Numbered from the stretch's first letter, positions 33,898 to 46,046 are shown. The stretch is DNA of 64,000 nucleotides from Phycisphaerae bacterium (GCA_030428945.1 JAUIEC010000019.1:1-64000), one strand, 5' to 3'. Notes: generated by a model not told the origin, from the sequence alone. Program-made: numbers and translations.

Positions 33898-36348
33898 GTG
33901 ACCACGAAGAAGCGAGCGACGTGTTTGGTAATGGTGCTGTGTGCGGTTGCGGCCGCGCCCGGGCAGGTGATCTACGTCGACGCGGAGGCGAGCGGCGCGA
34001 ACGACGGGACGAGTTGGGCGGACGCGTACACGCAACTGCAGGACGGGCTGACGCGTGCCCGGCAGAGCGGGCAACCCCGCGAGATCTGGGTGGCCGAGGG
34101 TGTCTATCCGCCTGATGCGGGCAGTTCGGTCACGGCGGGTGACCGGAGCGCGACGTTCCGGCTGAATGCTGACGGGCTGGCGTTGTACGGCGGGTTCGGC
34201 GGCAGCGAGACGACGCGGGCGGATCGCGACCCGGCGGCGCACCCGACGATTCTCAGCGGAGACCTGGCCGGGAACGATGCCGCGCCGTTCCTGAACCGGG
34301 GTGACAACAGTCGACACGTGGTAACGGTCGCGCTGTCCGGATCCAGCCACACGGCCCGGATGGACGGCTTCACCATTCGGGGTGGCAACGCCGACTCGTC
34401 GTTTCCGAACGGGGACGGCGGCGGGTTGTGGATTCCCTTCGCCAATTCCGGCAGCATCGACGTCATCGGCTGTCGGTTCGAGGACAACCGGGCGTTGTCG
34501 GCCGGCGGTGGCGTCTATTCCGACTCGTCCCGCATCAAGCGGATCATCGGCTGCACGTTCGAGGGCAACCGGGCAGGCAGCGGCGGCGGTGGCGGCTTCG
34601 GCGGCAACCCGACCGGCCTGACGGTGGCGAACTGCCTGTTCATCGCGAACCTCGGCGGCAGCACCGGCGGGATCGGCAACGGCGGCGGCATGGCGCTCAG
34701 CGGCGGGACCTGCCTGATCGTCAACAGCACCTTCTCGCAGAACGGGCTGCAGTCCTCCTCGGCCCGCGGCGGCGCGGGCGTGGCCCTGACCGCCAGCGAC
34801 AGCGACCCGACGTTTTCCAACTGCATCTTCTGGCAGAACGTCGACGGGCAGGGCTTCACGGACGAGCGGGCCCAGATCGACCGGACCAACTCCTCGACGC
34901 CCGATCCGGTGGTGCAGTTCAGCCTCGTGCAGGGACTCACGACCAGCTTTCTCGGCGCCGGCAACAACATCGCCGCCGACCCGCTCTTCGACGCGAACTT
35001 CTCGCTGCTGGCCGGCTCACCCGCGATCGACGCCGGTGACCAGGGCCTGCTGCCGGCCGACGACGGCGACAGCGACGACGACGGCGACACGACCGAAAAG
35101 CTGCCGATCGATCATGCCCACCAGCCGCGCGTGCTGTGCGGCGATGTCGACATGGGCGCCTTCGAATCCGCGGCCGGCGGCGGCGGCCTGGCGATCACCT
35201 GCCCGCCTGACGTGGTCTTCGAATGCCCTGCCAGCGACACGTCCCCCGCCGTGACGGGCGAACCGAACACGGCCGGTTGCGGGACGATCACGCTCCAGTA
35301 CAGCGACGAGGTCACGCCGGGCTGTGGCGGGACGCAGACGATCGAGCGAACCTGGACCGCGGACGACGGCAGCAGCACGGCCACCTGCGTGCAGACGATC
35401 GCCATCGTCGACACGACCGCGCCCGTTCTGACGATTCCGGCCGACACGGTACTGGACTGCGCCTTCGGGTCCGATCCGAACCAGGCCGGCCAGGCCACCG
35501 CGACGGACACCTGCGACCCGGCGGCGACCGTGACGTATTCCGATGCGACCACGACCGGAACCTGTCCGCTGGCGACCGTGCTGGTCCGCACCTGGACGGC
35601 GACCGACGCGTGCGGCAACAGCGTCTCGGCCGACCAGTACATCAACCTGATCGATGAAACGCCGCCGAGCATCGAGTGTCCTCCCGACATCTCGGTCACG
35701 CTGGGCTCGGGTGAATGTGCCGCCAGCGGCCTGAGTCTCGGGGCCCCGGTGGCGGCCGACACCTGCACGGGCGTCACGGTCACGAACGACGCCCCGGCCA
35801 CCTTCGCCGCCGGGCAGACCGTCGTGACATGGACGGCCACCGATGGCTGCGGCAATGTGGCGACCTGCACGCAACTGGTCGACGTGCTCGACACGACCGA
35901 GCCGTTCCTCGAGTGTTCGGTGACGGACTCGATGCTCTGGCCGCCGAACCACGCGATGGTCGATGTCGGGCTGCTGGTCAGCGTCGATGACGCCTGCGAT
36001 TCGGGTCTGCCGCCGACGATCACGGTGTACTCGAATGAGGACGACGAAGAGGACACCGGAGACGGGGCCCACTCGCCGGACGCGCTCGACGCCCTGCGCC
36101 TGCGGGCCGAGCGCAGGGGCGACGGCAACGGCCGGGTCTACCTGATCGTCGTGACGGCGGAGGACACGGCCGGGAACGTGGGGGCGTCGGCCTGTGCGGT
36201 TGTCGTCCCGCACAGTCGCGGGAAGAACGCGCTCGGTTCGATCCTGGACGAGGCCGCGGCGGCGCAGCAGTACTTCCAGGACAACGGCGTGCCGCCGGCG
36301 GACTATGTTGTCGTGGGTGACGGCCCGGTGCTGGGTCCGCACCAGTAG
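33898..36348 (+). CDS. large secreted beta-helix protein with HYR-like repeats
   Basis: An 816-residue exported protein. After the signal peptide (VMVLCAVAAAPGQ) comes a right-handed parallel beta-helix domain (residues about 20-420) of the type starting IYVDAEASGANDGTSWADA, with Gly/Asn-rich turns. The second half has Ig-like HYR-type repeats marked by C-x-P-D-x-x-F/V-E-C and DTTAPVLTIPADT, TWTATDACGN and TWTATDGCGN. It has no sorting tail, dockerin or membrane anchor, so it is presumably released or bound non-covalently. The GTG start is fixed by GAGGAGG (33883-33889). Possible roles are polysaccharide binding or lyase activity; no catalytic motif stands out. Confidence 0.8.
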   Translation: MTTKKRATCLVMVLCAVAAAPGQVIYVDAEASGANDGTSWADAYTQLQDGLTRARQSGQPREIWVAEGVYPPDAGSSVTAGDRSATFRLNADGLALYGGFGGSETTRADRDPAAHPTILSGDLAGNDAAPFLNRGDNSRHVVTVALSGSSHTARMDGFTIRGGNADSSFPNGDGGGLWIPFANSGSIDVIGCRFEDNRALSAGGGVYSDSSRIKRIIGCTFEGNRAGSGGGGGFGGNPTGLTVANCLFIANLGGSTGGIGNGGGMALSGGTCLIVNSTFSQNGLQSSSARGGAGVALTASDSDPTFSNCIFWQNVDGQGFTDERAQIDRTNSSTPDPVVQFSLVQGLTTSFLGAGNNIAADPLFDANFSLLAGSPAIDAGDQGLLPADDGDSDDDGDTTEKLPIDHAHQPRVLCGDVDMGAFESAAGGGGLAITCPPDVVFECPASDTSPAVTGEPNTAGCGTITLQYSDEVTPGCGGTQTIERTWTADDGSSTATCVQTIAIVDTTAPVLTIPADTVLDCAFGSDPNQAGQATATDTCDPAATVTYSDATTTGTCPLATVLVRTWTATDACGNSVSADQYINLIDETPPSIECPPDISVTLGSGECAASGLSLGAPVAADTCTGVTVTNDAPATFAAGQTVVTWTATDGCGNVATCTQLVDVLDTTEPFLECSVTDSMLWPPNHAMVDVGLLVSVDDACDSGLPPTITVYSNEDDEEDTGDGAHSPDALDALRLRAERRGDGNGRVYLIVVTAEDTAGNVGASACAVVVPHSRGKNALGSILDEAAAAQQYFQDNGVPPADYVVVGDGPVLGPHQ

Positions 36349-36371
36349 CGCAACCGCGACTGCAGTTTCGC

Positions 36372-36413
36372 GCGGCCGGGGCATCGTAATGCGCGACGCC
36401 CCGGTCGCTCTTT
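36372..36413 (+). terminator. rho-independent-like terminator after the beta-helix gene
   Basis: A 15-bp stem, 36372-36386 with 36394-36408 (one A-C mismatch, one G-U), with a 7-nt loop followed by TCTTT. It lies 23 nt after the stop at 36348. The remaining 120 bp to the next gene contain a TATTCT box at 36513 without a good -35. Confidence 0.7.
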
Positions 36414-36535
36414 GCCGGTCCATCGCGTATTTTCCGGGAGGAACGCCCCGCCGGGAGTGGCGGAGCGCAGTGTCCGGCCGTCACCTTCTCCGTGCGGAGG
36501 AGACGGGCCGGCTATTCTCCTCCGGGAGCAACGCG

Positions 36536-38431
36536 ATGCGCAAGGCCGTGCTGAAGCTGGCACTGATCGGGCTCGCCGTGGTTTCGCCGACCGCGGCCGG
36601 TGAGCGGTTCGGAGCCTACCAGCGAACGATCGCCGGCCACGGCCCGATCGCCGTGCAGTTCGGGCCCGGTGGCGATCTGTACGTGCTCGAACAGGACCGG
36701 CACCGCGTGGTCGTCTACGACGCCGAGGGAACTCCGCGGCGAACGCTGGGCACCTTCGGCAGCGACCCGGGACAACTGCAGCGCCCGGCCGGGCTGGCGG
36801 TCGCGACCGACGGCAGCGTCTTCGTCAGCGATACCGGGAACCAGCGGATCGTCCGCTTCGATCCCGACGGGCGCGGCGGCGGCGTCTGGGGTTCGTTCGG
36901 AACCGGCGACGGGCAGTTTCGCGCGCCGCGCGGGCTGGCCGTGACCGACGCGCGGATCTACGTCGCGGATTCGGCCAACCACCGCATCCAGGTCTTCGAT
37001 CGCGACGCGCGGTTCATCACCGCGTTCGGCGGCTACGGCACCGGGCCGGGACAGTTCATCGAACCGGTCGCGGTCGCGATCGCGGGCGACGGCAGCGTCC
37101 TGGTCACGGAAGCCGGCAACAGCCGCGTGCAGGTCTTCGACCCCGACGGTCAGCCGCGGGCGACCTGGGGCGACTGGGGTTTCTTCCCGGGCACGTTCTC
37201 GCGGCCGGGGGCGATCGCGGTGCACGGCGAGCGGGTCTATGTCGTTGACCAGGGCAACCACCGCGTACAGGTCTTCGACCTGGCCGGCACGGTGCAGTAC
37301 GAGTTCGGCCTGCACGCACTCAGGCCGCGACAGGGCGAGGGGCACCTGCACTACCCCGACGCCGTGGCGATCTCGGCCGACGGCAGCCAGGCGGTGGTCG
37401 GTGAGTACTTCGAGGATCGCGTGCAGGTCTTCGGGCGCGAGACGGCGGAGGAGGCCGAGCGCCGCCGGCGGATCTACCGGCCGGTGATCTCCGCGGCCGC
37501 GCCGCACTTCGGTCCGCGCTGCGACGTGCAGGACGAACTGCTGGCGGTCTCCTCGCCCGAGGCGCAGCAGGTACTGCTGTACGACATTCGTCCGCCGGAC
37601 CCGATCCTGGTGCATTCGTTCGGTCGACTGGGAACCGGTTCGGGCCAGTTCCTGGCGCCGGACGCGGTGCTGCTCGAGCCGAAGGCGCGGCGCCTGCTGG
37701 TGGCGGACACCGGCAACCGCCGGCTGAACGCGTTTCACCTGGACCACGATGCGCAGGCGGACATCAAGCACCGCCCGGGGCTCAGTCGCATGGCGCGGTC
37801 ACTCGACCTGGCGACGGCGTCCGGGCCGGACGGCGCCCCGGTCAGCGCGGCCGCGCTGGCGGGCGGGCCGGAACGTTCGGTCTACCTGCTGAGTCGAGCC
37901 ACGGCCGAGGTGCTGCTGCTGGACGGGAACTGGAAGGTTCGGCAGCGTTTCGGCGGCTACGGGACCGCGGCCGGGTCGTTCCGCAATCCGAGCGACCTGG
38001 CGCTGAGTCCGGACGGGCAGCGTCTGTACGTCGTCGATGCCGGCAATCACCGCGTGCAGATCTTCGATCCGCAGGGCGCGCCGCTGGGCAGCTTCGGGCA
38101 GCGTGGCACGCGTCCGGGGCAGTTCCTGCAACCGTTCGGGATCGCCATCGCGGCCGACGGGACGGTCTTCGTCAGCGATGTCGATCTGCATCGCATCGGG
38201 GCGTTCTCGCCCGAGGGAACGCCGCTGCACAACTGGGGCGGGCGCGGCATCGGGGCCGGACAGTTCCTGCGGCCGCGGGGGCTGGACGTGGATCCGGCCG
38301 GGCGCGTGATGGTGGTGGATCACGGCAATCACCGCATCCAGATCTTCAATCAGAAAGGTGGTTTCCTGCGTGCGTTCGGACCGCGCCTGTTCGTGCTGCC
38401 GACGCGCGAAGCCACCGTCCAGGAGGAATGA
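36536..38431 (+). CDS. secreted NHL-repeat beta-propeller protein
   Basis: A 631-residue exported protein with a signal peptide ending near PTAAG. About ten or more NHL-type repeats follow, each with the pattern F-G-x-x-G-x-x-x-G-Q-F...G-x-A-V...V-Y-V-x-D-x-G-N-x-R-V-Q-V-F, for example ARIYVADSANHRIQVFD. NHL propellers mediate protein or RNA/ligand contacts and are common in secreted planctomycete proteins. It is the first gene of a tightly coupled set: its stop overlaps the YtkA-like gene (ATGA at 38428-38431), which in turn overlaps the di-heme peroxidase. Co-expression suggests it may scaffold or sense for the peroxidase. That is inference from gene order. Confidence 0.85.
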   Translation: MRKAVLKLALIGLAVVSPTAAGERFGAYQRTIAGHGPIAVQFGPGGDLYVLEQDRHRVVVYDAEGTPRRTLGTFGSDPGQLQRPAGLAVATDGSVFVSDTGNQRIVRFDPDGRGGGVWGSFGTGDGQFRAPRGLAVTDARIYVADSANHRIQVFDRDARFITAFGGYGTGPGQFIEPVAVAIAGDGSVLVTEAGNSRVQVFDPDGQPRATWGDWGFFPGTFSRPGAIAVHGERVYVVDQGNHRVQVFDLAGTVQYEFGLHALRPRQGEGHLHYPDAVAISADGSQAVVGEYFEDRVQVFGRETAEEAERRRRIYRPVISAAAPHFGPRCDVQDELLAVSSPEAQQVLLYDIRPPDPILVHSFGRLGTGSGQFLAPDAVLLEPKARRLLVADTGNRRLNAFHLDHDAQADIKHRPGLSRMARSLDLATASGPDGAPVSAAALAGGPERSVYLLSRATAEVLLLDGNWKVRQRFGGYGTAAGSFRNPSDLALSPDGQRLYVVDAGNHRVQIFDPQGAPLGSFGQRGTRPGQFLQPFGIAIAADGTVFVSDVDLHRIGAFSPEGTPLHNWGGRGIGAGQFLRPRGLDVDPAGRVMVVDHGNHRIQIFNQKGGFLRAFGPRLFVLPTREATVQEE

Positions 38432-38988
38432 TGACAACCACAGGAATGCTGCGAACGATGCTGCTGAGCATTACGGCGCTGGCGCTGAGCGGCTGCGAAC
38501 AGGCCCCCGACGGCAGCCCGCGCGAGACGCCGAAGAGCCAGACATCCGAAGAGGTCCGGGGTGATGCCACGGCGGACGAGCAGGTGGCGGCTGCCGACGC
38601 GGGCGCCGACGCGGGCGCGTCCCCGACTGCGGAACCCGCGGACGCGCCGCCGGTGGCCGGTACGCGCCTGACGACGGCGGACGGGGGTTACTGGGTCGAC
38701 TACGTCAGCGAGCCTGACCCGATCCCGCTGAACGAACTGCTCAGCTTCACGGTCAGCGTGCATCCGTGTTACCGGCTCCCGGCCGGCGACATCACGCTGC
38801 AGGTCGATGCGGCCATGCCCGAGCACAGCCACGGGATGAACACGACGCCGAAGGTGACGGCGCTGGGCGATGGACGCTTCCGGGCCGAGGGTCTGCTGCT
38901 GCACATGGCCGGCCGCTGGGAAGTGTACTTTGACGTGACCCGGGACGGTGTGACCGAACGGGCCCAGTTCGAGCTGGAACTGGAATGA
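38428..38988 (+). CDS. YtkA/FixH-like lipoprotein
   Basis: A 186-residue lipoprotein with lipobox ALSGC (Cys at about residue 23). An acidic Ala-rich linker (residues 30-75) and a beta-sandwich domain follow, with VDAAMPEHSHGMNTTPKV and LLLHMAGRWEVYFDVTRDG. This is the signature of the YtkA-like/FixH group, whose M-P-x-H-x-H-G-M segment is a plausible copper site. These domains often accompany copper handling or cytochrome biogenesis. Here it is sandwiched, with 4-bp overlaps on both sides, between an NHL propeller and a di-heme cytochrome c peroxidase, consistent with metal or redox support for that enzyme. Confidence 0.8.
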   Translation: MMTTTGMLRTMLLSITALALSGCEQAPDGSPRETPKSQTSEEVRGDATADEQVAAADAGADAGASPTAEPADAPPVAGTRLTTADGGYWVDYVSEPDPIPLNELLSFTVSVHPCYRLPAGDITLQVDAAMPEHSHGMNTTPKVTALGDGRFRAEGLLLHMAGRWEVYFDVTRDGVTERAQFELELE

Positions 38989-40283
38989 TGGAAGCAGCGC
39001 GGGAACCGGGGTGCGGGGGCGCGCGGGCCGCGGGCCGCGGCCTGGTCGGCGGCGCGGTGTCGCTGGTTCTGCTGTGGATGTTGCCGCCGGCCCATGGGCA
39101 GGCGGTCGAGTTCGATGCGCGTGAACGGAAGGCGATCGCGCGGCTCAGTCCCCTGCCGCCGCCCCCGCCGAGCGCGACCAACCGCTTTGCGGACGATCCG
39201 GCCGCGGCCCGCTTCGGGCAGGCGCTGTTCTTCGATCCGCGGCTGTCGGTGGGCGAGCGGGTGTCGTGCGCGACCTGTCACGATCCGGCGCTGGCGTTCA
39301 CGGACGGCAAGCCGCTGGCGGTCGGGCTCGAGACCGGGACGCGGAACACGCCGACTTTGTACAACGGCGGGCACCAGCGGTGGTACTTCTGGGACGGGCG
39401 CTGCGACACGCTCTGGAGCCAGACGCTCGGTCCGCTGGAGCGCGACGTCGAGATGGGCTCGACGCGGGTGGGTCTGCTGCACCGCATCGCCGGCGACGCG
39501 GGCCATCGCGCGGCGTACGAGTCGATCTTCGGACCGCTGCCCGCGACGGACGAACTGCCCCCGCACGCGACGCCGAAGACGACCAACCCGTACTGGCTGG
39601 CGGCCTGGGAGCATCTCCCCGCGGAACGCCGCGACGCGATCAATCGCTTCTTCGCCAACATCGGCAAGGCGCTGGCCGCGTACCTGCGCAAGCTGAACAC
39701 GCCCCCGGCCCCGTTCGACACGTTCGCGACCGGCCTGCGAGACGGTGATCCGGACAAGCTGACGGCGCTGTCGCCGGCGGCGCAGCGCGGGCTGAAGCTG
39801 TTCATCGGGCGCGGCAACTGCCGGCTGTGTCACAACGGCCCGAACTTCAGCGACGGCGAGTTTCACAGCATCTTCGTTCCGCCGCGGGAGGGGCTCGCCC
39901 CCGATGCCGGACGTTATGTCGGGCTGGCCCGGCTGAAGAGCGATCCGTTCAATGCGGCCGGCGCGTACAGCGACGCGCCGGACGGGGCCGAGGCGAAGCT
40001 GCTGGGCTTCGTGGCGAACCGCACCGAGAATTACGGGACCTACAAGACGCCGTCGCTGCGAAACGTCGCGCGGACCGCGCCGTACATGCACCAGGGCCAG
40101 TTCGAATCGCTCGAGCGGGTGGTGCACTATTACTCGACGCTCGAGGGCGCCGTGCAGGCCGGGCACCACGCCCAGGAAACGCTGCTGGTCCCGCTGAACC
40201 TCACCGAGCAGGAGCAGGCGGACCTGATCGCGTTCCTGCGTTCGCTGAACTCGCCGGACGTCGACGAGGCACTCCGCAAGTAA
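38985..40283 (+). CDS. di-heme cytochrome c peroxidase (CcpA/MauG family)
   Basis: A 432-residue periplasmic protein with a signal/anchor segment at about residues 20-38. Two c-type heme sites are clear: CATCH at residues 95-99 and CRLCH at 279-283. Other family features are FGQALFFDPRLS before the first heme and YKTPSLRNVARTAPYMHQGQ containing the distal Met/His region. Members reduce peroxide or carry out long-range protein oxidation (MauG). The latter is possible here because it is co-transcribed with an NHL propeller and a YtkA-like lipoprotein. The C-terminus ...ALRK and the TAA stop run into a repeat-like element (GCAAGTAACCACGTGAGCACGTGG). Confidence 0.9.
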   Translation: MMEAAREPGCGGARAAGRGLVGGAVSLVLLWMLPPAHGQAVEFDARERKAIARLSPLPPPPPSATNRFADDPAAARFGQALFFDPRLSVGERVSCATCHDPALAFTDGKPLAVGLETGTRNTPTLYNGGHQRWYFWDGRCDTLWSQTLGPLERDVEMGSTRVGLLHRIAGDAGHRAAYESIFGPLPATDELPPHATPKTTNPYWLAAWEHLPAERRDAINRFFANIGKALAAYLRKLNTPPAPFDTFATGLRDGDPDKLTALSPAAQRGLKLFIGRGNCRLCHNGPNFSDGEFHSIFVPPREGLAPDAGRYVGLARLKSDPFNAAGAYSDAPDGAEAKLLGFVANRTENYGTYKTPSLRNVARTAPYMHQGQFESLERVVHYYSTLEGAVQAGHHAQETLLVPLNLTEQEQADLIAFLRSLNSPDVDEALRK

Positions 40284-40299
40284 CCACGTGAGCACGTGG
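40276..40299. repeat. degenerate octamer remnant with CCACGTG palindrome
   Basis: GCAAGTAA overlaps the peroxidase stop codon and is followed by the inverted repeat CCACGTG-AG-CACGTGG (40284-40299). It matches the GTGAGCAC variant seen at 31305-31315 and 63617-63631, so it is probably a short, decayed member of the same array family. Confidence 0.55.
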
Positions 40300-40337
40300 G
40301 GCCGCTTCGTCTTGTCCGATAACGGTGCAAAACGTGC

Positions 40338-40366
40338 TTGGTCCCGCGGCTGGACGCGTGTATAGT
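40338..40366 (+). promoter_or_regulatory. candidate sigma70-type promoter
   Basis: TTGGTC (40338-40343) and TATAGT (40361-40366) are 17 nt apart and 55 nt upstream of the ATG at 40422, which also has a GGGAG ribosome binding site. The best-formed promoter pattern in the window. Confidence 0.55.
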
Positions 40367-40421
40367 CTGTCGTGGAGCTGGACCCCACCTTTTTTGCAGC
40401 CAGAAACTTTGGGAGCATCGT

Positions 40422-42698
40422 ATGCGACGCCTGCTGGGCCCGTGCGCACTGATTTCGTTGGCCGGTACTCTTCTGGTGCAGGCACACCCGGATGATCCGA
40501 AGCCGCTTGACCGGCTGCCGCGTTACGAGGGGCCCGGGTACCTGGCGATTGAAGGGACGCCTCCGCCGGTCCGGCTTGGATCGACCAACGTCTTCCTGCA
40601 GAGCTTCATTCCGATCAGCACGATCAGCGGTTCGGCCTTCGCGGCCAACGACTGCTGGGGCTACACGTCGCCGTCGGGTCGCGAGTACGCCCTGATCGGC
40701 GTCTCGAACGCGACCGGCTTCGTCGAGGTCACCAACCCCGCGGCCGCGTCGCTGGTGGATTCGTTCAGCGGGCCGTCGAGCGACTGGCGCGACATCAAGA
40801 CCTACGGGACCCACGCCTACGCGGTCAGCGAAGGCGGCGGCGGCATCCAGGTCTTCGACATGAGCGACATCGACAACGGCAACATCACGCAACTGTCGTC
40901 GATCACCAACGGCGGCAGCACGACGGCCACGCACAACGTCGCGATCGACACGACCAGCGGCTTCCTGTACCGCTGCGGCGGCGGCGGTGAAGGGCTGCGG
41001 ATCTACGACCTGAGCAACCCGGCCGCGCCGTCGTATGTCGCCAGTTGGCCGGACCGCTACGTGCACGACGCCCAGATCGTGACCTACACCAGCGGGCCGT
41101 ACGCCGGTCGGCAGATCGCCTTCTGCGCATCGGGCTTCGGCAACGGCAGCGTCGAAACCGGCCTGGACATCCTGGACGTGACCAACAAGGGCAGCATCCA
41201 GGTGCTCTCGCGGAGCTACTACTCGTCGGCCGCGTACTCGCACCAGTTGTGGCTCTCGCCGGACCGGCAGTACCTGTACCTGAACGACGAACTCGACGAG
41301 AGCAGCTACGGCAACCCGACCCGCACGCGGATCCTGGACGTCAGCGACCTGGCGAACCCGGTCGAAGTCTCGGCCGTGGCCAGCAGCAACCCGTCGATCG
41401 ATCACAACCTGTACGTCCGCGGCTCGATGATCTTCGAGGCGAACTACCGCAGCGGGCTGCGGGTCTTCGACGCGACCGACGCGTTCAACCCGGTCGAGGT
41501 CGGCTACTACGACACCTTCGCCAGCGACGACAACCCGAGCTTCAACGGGCTGTGGAGCAACTATCCGTTCTTCGACAGCGGCACGATCATCGGCAGCGAC
41601 ATCGAGCAGGGCCTGTTCGTCTGGACGCTCGGACACGAACTGTCGGTCTACTATCCCGAGGGACGGCCGGAGCGGATCGACGCGGCCGGCCAGTCGATCG
41701 CGGTCGAGATCATCGAGAATGTTCCGGGCAGCCTGGTCGGCACGCCGACGCTGTTCTACGACGACGGCAGCGGCTTCCAGTCGGTGCCGCTGACGCCGAC
41801 GGGCGGCCTGACCTACACGGCCGACTTCCCGGCGACGACCTGCAACGGGGCGGTTGATTTCTACATCTCGCTGAACAGCGGTTCGGCCACGTACACGAGC
41901 CCGGTCAACGCGCCGGCCAGCACGTTCAAGCTGCTGGCGATCGGCAGCGAGAACGTGATCTCGGTGGATGACTTCGAATCGGGCTCGGGCTGGACGGTCA
42001 ACTTCGACGGCAGCGACGACGCCTCGACCGGCGTCTGGACGCGTGGCAACCCGAACGGCACAATCGCGCAGCCCGAGGACGACTACTCGCCGGCCGGGAC
42101 CGACTGCTGGTTCACCGGCCAGGGCAGTGTCGGCGGCGGCCTGGGCGACAACGATGTCGACGGCGGCACGACGACGCTGACCTCGCCGACGCTCGACCTG
42201 AGCGGGCTGACCAATCCGCAGATCAGCTTCCGGCAGTGGTACTCGAACACGCAGGGCGCCTCGCCGAACGCGGACACCTTCCTGGTCGAGCTTTCGGCCA
42301 ACAACGGCGGAAGCTGGGTGACGGCGGACTCGGTCACCACCGGGGCCGGCACGGCCGGCGGGTGGGCGCTGAACCGGATCATCGTGTCGGACGTGATCGC
42401 GCCGACGGCGACGATGCGGATCCGCTTCTCGGCCTCGGACCTGGGCAGTGGTTCGATCGTCGAGGCGGCGATCGACGACTTCACGCTCAGCGACCTGGAA
42501 TGCCCGGTGATCGTGATCTGTCCGCAGGACTTCAATGGCGACGGGAACGTGGACCTGACGGACCTGGCGACGCTGCTGGCGAACTTCGGCCTGGGCAGCG
42601 GCGCGAGCAACGCCCAGGGCGATGCGGACCTGGACGGCGACGTCGACCTGTCGGACCTGGCGTCGCTGCTGGCGGCGTTCGGAACGTCCTGCGAATAG
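40422..42698 (+). CDS. secreted choice-of-anchor-B/LVIVD-repeat protein with dockerin-like C-terminus
   Basis: A 758-residue exported protein with a signal peptide ending at VQAHP. Residues about 50-420 form an LVIVD/choice-of-anchor-B propeller (GYTSPSGREYALIGVSNATG, GGGIQVFDMSDIDNGN, HDAQIVTYTSGPYAGRQIAF). A jelly-roll-like segment follows (WTVNFDGSDDASTGVWTRGN). The protein ends with two dockerin type-I-like calcium repeats, DFNGDGNVDLTDLATLL and DADLDGDVDLSDLASLL, then a final Cys. In Planctomycetota such tails occur on many secreted proteins without known cohesins and are thought to serve anchoring or sorting. It has its own promoter and follows the peroxidase cluster. Substrate and partners are unknown. 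Confidence 0.88.
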   Translation: MRRLLGPCALISLAGTLLVQAHPDDPKPLDRLPRYEGPGYLAIEGTPPPVRLGSTNVFLQSFIPISTISGSAFAANDCWGYTSPSGREYALIGVSNATGFVEVTNPAAASLVDSFSGPSSDWRDIKTYGTHAYAVSEGGGGIQVFDMSDIDNGNITQLSSITNGGSTTATHNVAIDTTSGFLYRCGGGGEGLRIYDLSNPAAPSYVASWPDRYVHDAQIVTYTSGPYAGRQIAFCASGFGNGSVETGLDILDVTNKGSIQVLSRSYYSSAAYSHQLWLSPDRQYLYLNDELDESSYGNPTRTRILDVSDLANPVEVSAVASSNPSIDHNLYVRGSMIFEANYRSGLRVFDATDAFNPVEVGYYDTFASDDNPSFNGLWSNYPFFDSGTIIGSDIEQGLFVWTLGHELSVYYPEGRPERIDAAGQSIAVEIIENVPGSLVGTPTLFYDDGSGFQSVPLTPTGGLTYTADFPATTCNGAVDFYISLNSGSATYTSPVNAPASTFKLLAIGSENVISVDDFESGSGWTVNFDGSDDASTGVWTRGNPNGTIAQPEDDYSPAGTDCWFTGQGSVGGGLGDNDVDGGTTTLTSPTLDLSGLTNPQISFRQWYSNTQGASPNADTFLVELSANNGGSWVTADSVTTGAGTAGGWALNRIIVSDVIAPTATMRIRFSASDLGSGSIVEAAIDDFTLSDLECPVIVICPQDFNGDGNVDLTDLATLLANFGLGSGASNAQGDADLDGDVDLSDLASLLAAFGTSCE

Positions 42699-42704
42699 GG
42701 TGGC

Positions 42705-42778
42705 GGCTGCTGGCGCAGCCGAGGGAACAGGGAACCGGGAACAGGGAACAGGGAACAGGGAACAGGGAAACCGGGAAC
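42705..42778. repeat. hairpin followed by GGGAACA heptamer array
   Basis: A GGCTGC-TGGC-GCAGCC hairpin (42705-42720) is followed by eight or so GGGAACA/GGGAACC heptamers (42721-42778), purine-rich on the sense strand of the preceding gene. Further on, 42836-42848 carries an isolated GGTGAAAGAGG octamer-like fragment. The remaining part of the 520-bp gap up to the hppA promoter shows no gene. Confidence 0.85.
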
Positions 42779-43073
42779 GGACAGGTTGCCTACCTGGTCG
42801 CGCCCGTGGACGGTGACAGAAGTGACGACCTGACTGGGTGAAAGAGGCGGGACTGCTGCCTGTGCGGCTTTCTGGTCGATCACCCGGCGGCGACTGCAAT
42901 CGAGGGCGCGTTCCGGACTGGCGGGGCGCGCCCTCTTTCGTTTCTGCGCTCGTTTGCCTGGGAGAGTCCGGCCTCGGCGGGAGGTGACGACGGCGTCGGG
43001 CCGCCCGGCCGGGAGCGATTCCGGGCCGAGAGGTACGCGGGCGGGCGGTCTGGCCGGGGCGGGGCTGCCTGGG

Positions 43074-43102
43074 TTGCCGGAAACGGCGCGATCTGCTAGG
43101 TT
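43074..43102 (+). promoter_or_regulatory. candidate hppA promoter
   Basis: TTGCCG (43074-43079) and TAGGTT (43097-43102) are 17 nt apart, giving a leader of about 110 nt. AAGGAGCGAG (43204-43213) precedes the start codon. Confidence 0.45.
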
Positions 43103-43218
43103 TGCCAGACTCGACCGACAGCCGCGGGTAGCGCGGTTTGGCGGCTGCCGGGTCCGCTTCCGCGGGCCTCGGTCATCGGTCCGATAAGCCTGCGTGCACA
43201 ATTAAGGAGCGAGCGGCG

Positions 43219-45846
<2,628 letters not shown>

Positions 45847-45861
45847 ACGCAGAGACAACAC

Positions 45862-45879
45862 CGGGAACTTCGGTTCCCG
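45862..45879. terminator. UUCG-loop hairpin downstream of hppA
   Basis: CGGGAAC-TTCG-GTTCCCG forms a perfect 7-bp stem 15 nt after the hppA stop. No T-run follows directly; a T7 tract occurs at 45926-45932. A partial terminator or mRNA-stabilising hairpin. Confidence 0.4.
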
Positions 45880-45944
45880 CGAGAGCACTGAGACGGGTCG
45901 TCGTTCCGATGGGAGCGGCGGCCCCTTTTTTTCCTGCTGAAACA

Positions 45945-46046
45945 GTGGAAGCGTGAAAGGATGAAAGAGGGAATACCCGCCCCGGAGTCGTCGGCATCGG
46001 ATCGTCGCGAGCGTGTGCCACTGCGATCTTCGCAATGTCTTTTCTG
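45945..46046. repeat. composite repeat module, copy 1
   Basis: GTGAAAGG octamer-like units (45945-45970) run into a unique stretch, ACCCGCCCCGGAGTCGTCGG...CGTGTGCCACTGCGATCTTCGC (ending near 46046). The same order of elements recurs at 46177-46296 with about 80-85% identity by eye. Both copies lie in the 461-bp gap between the convergent genes hppA and nadB; no gene is visible there. Confidence 0.75.

Noticed and set aside
38769..42899. A 1376-codon minus-strand open frame across the peroxidase and LVIVD genes
   Set aside because: It is antisense to four well-supported features and spans their promoter and terminators; no family motif is visible.
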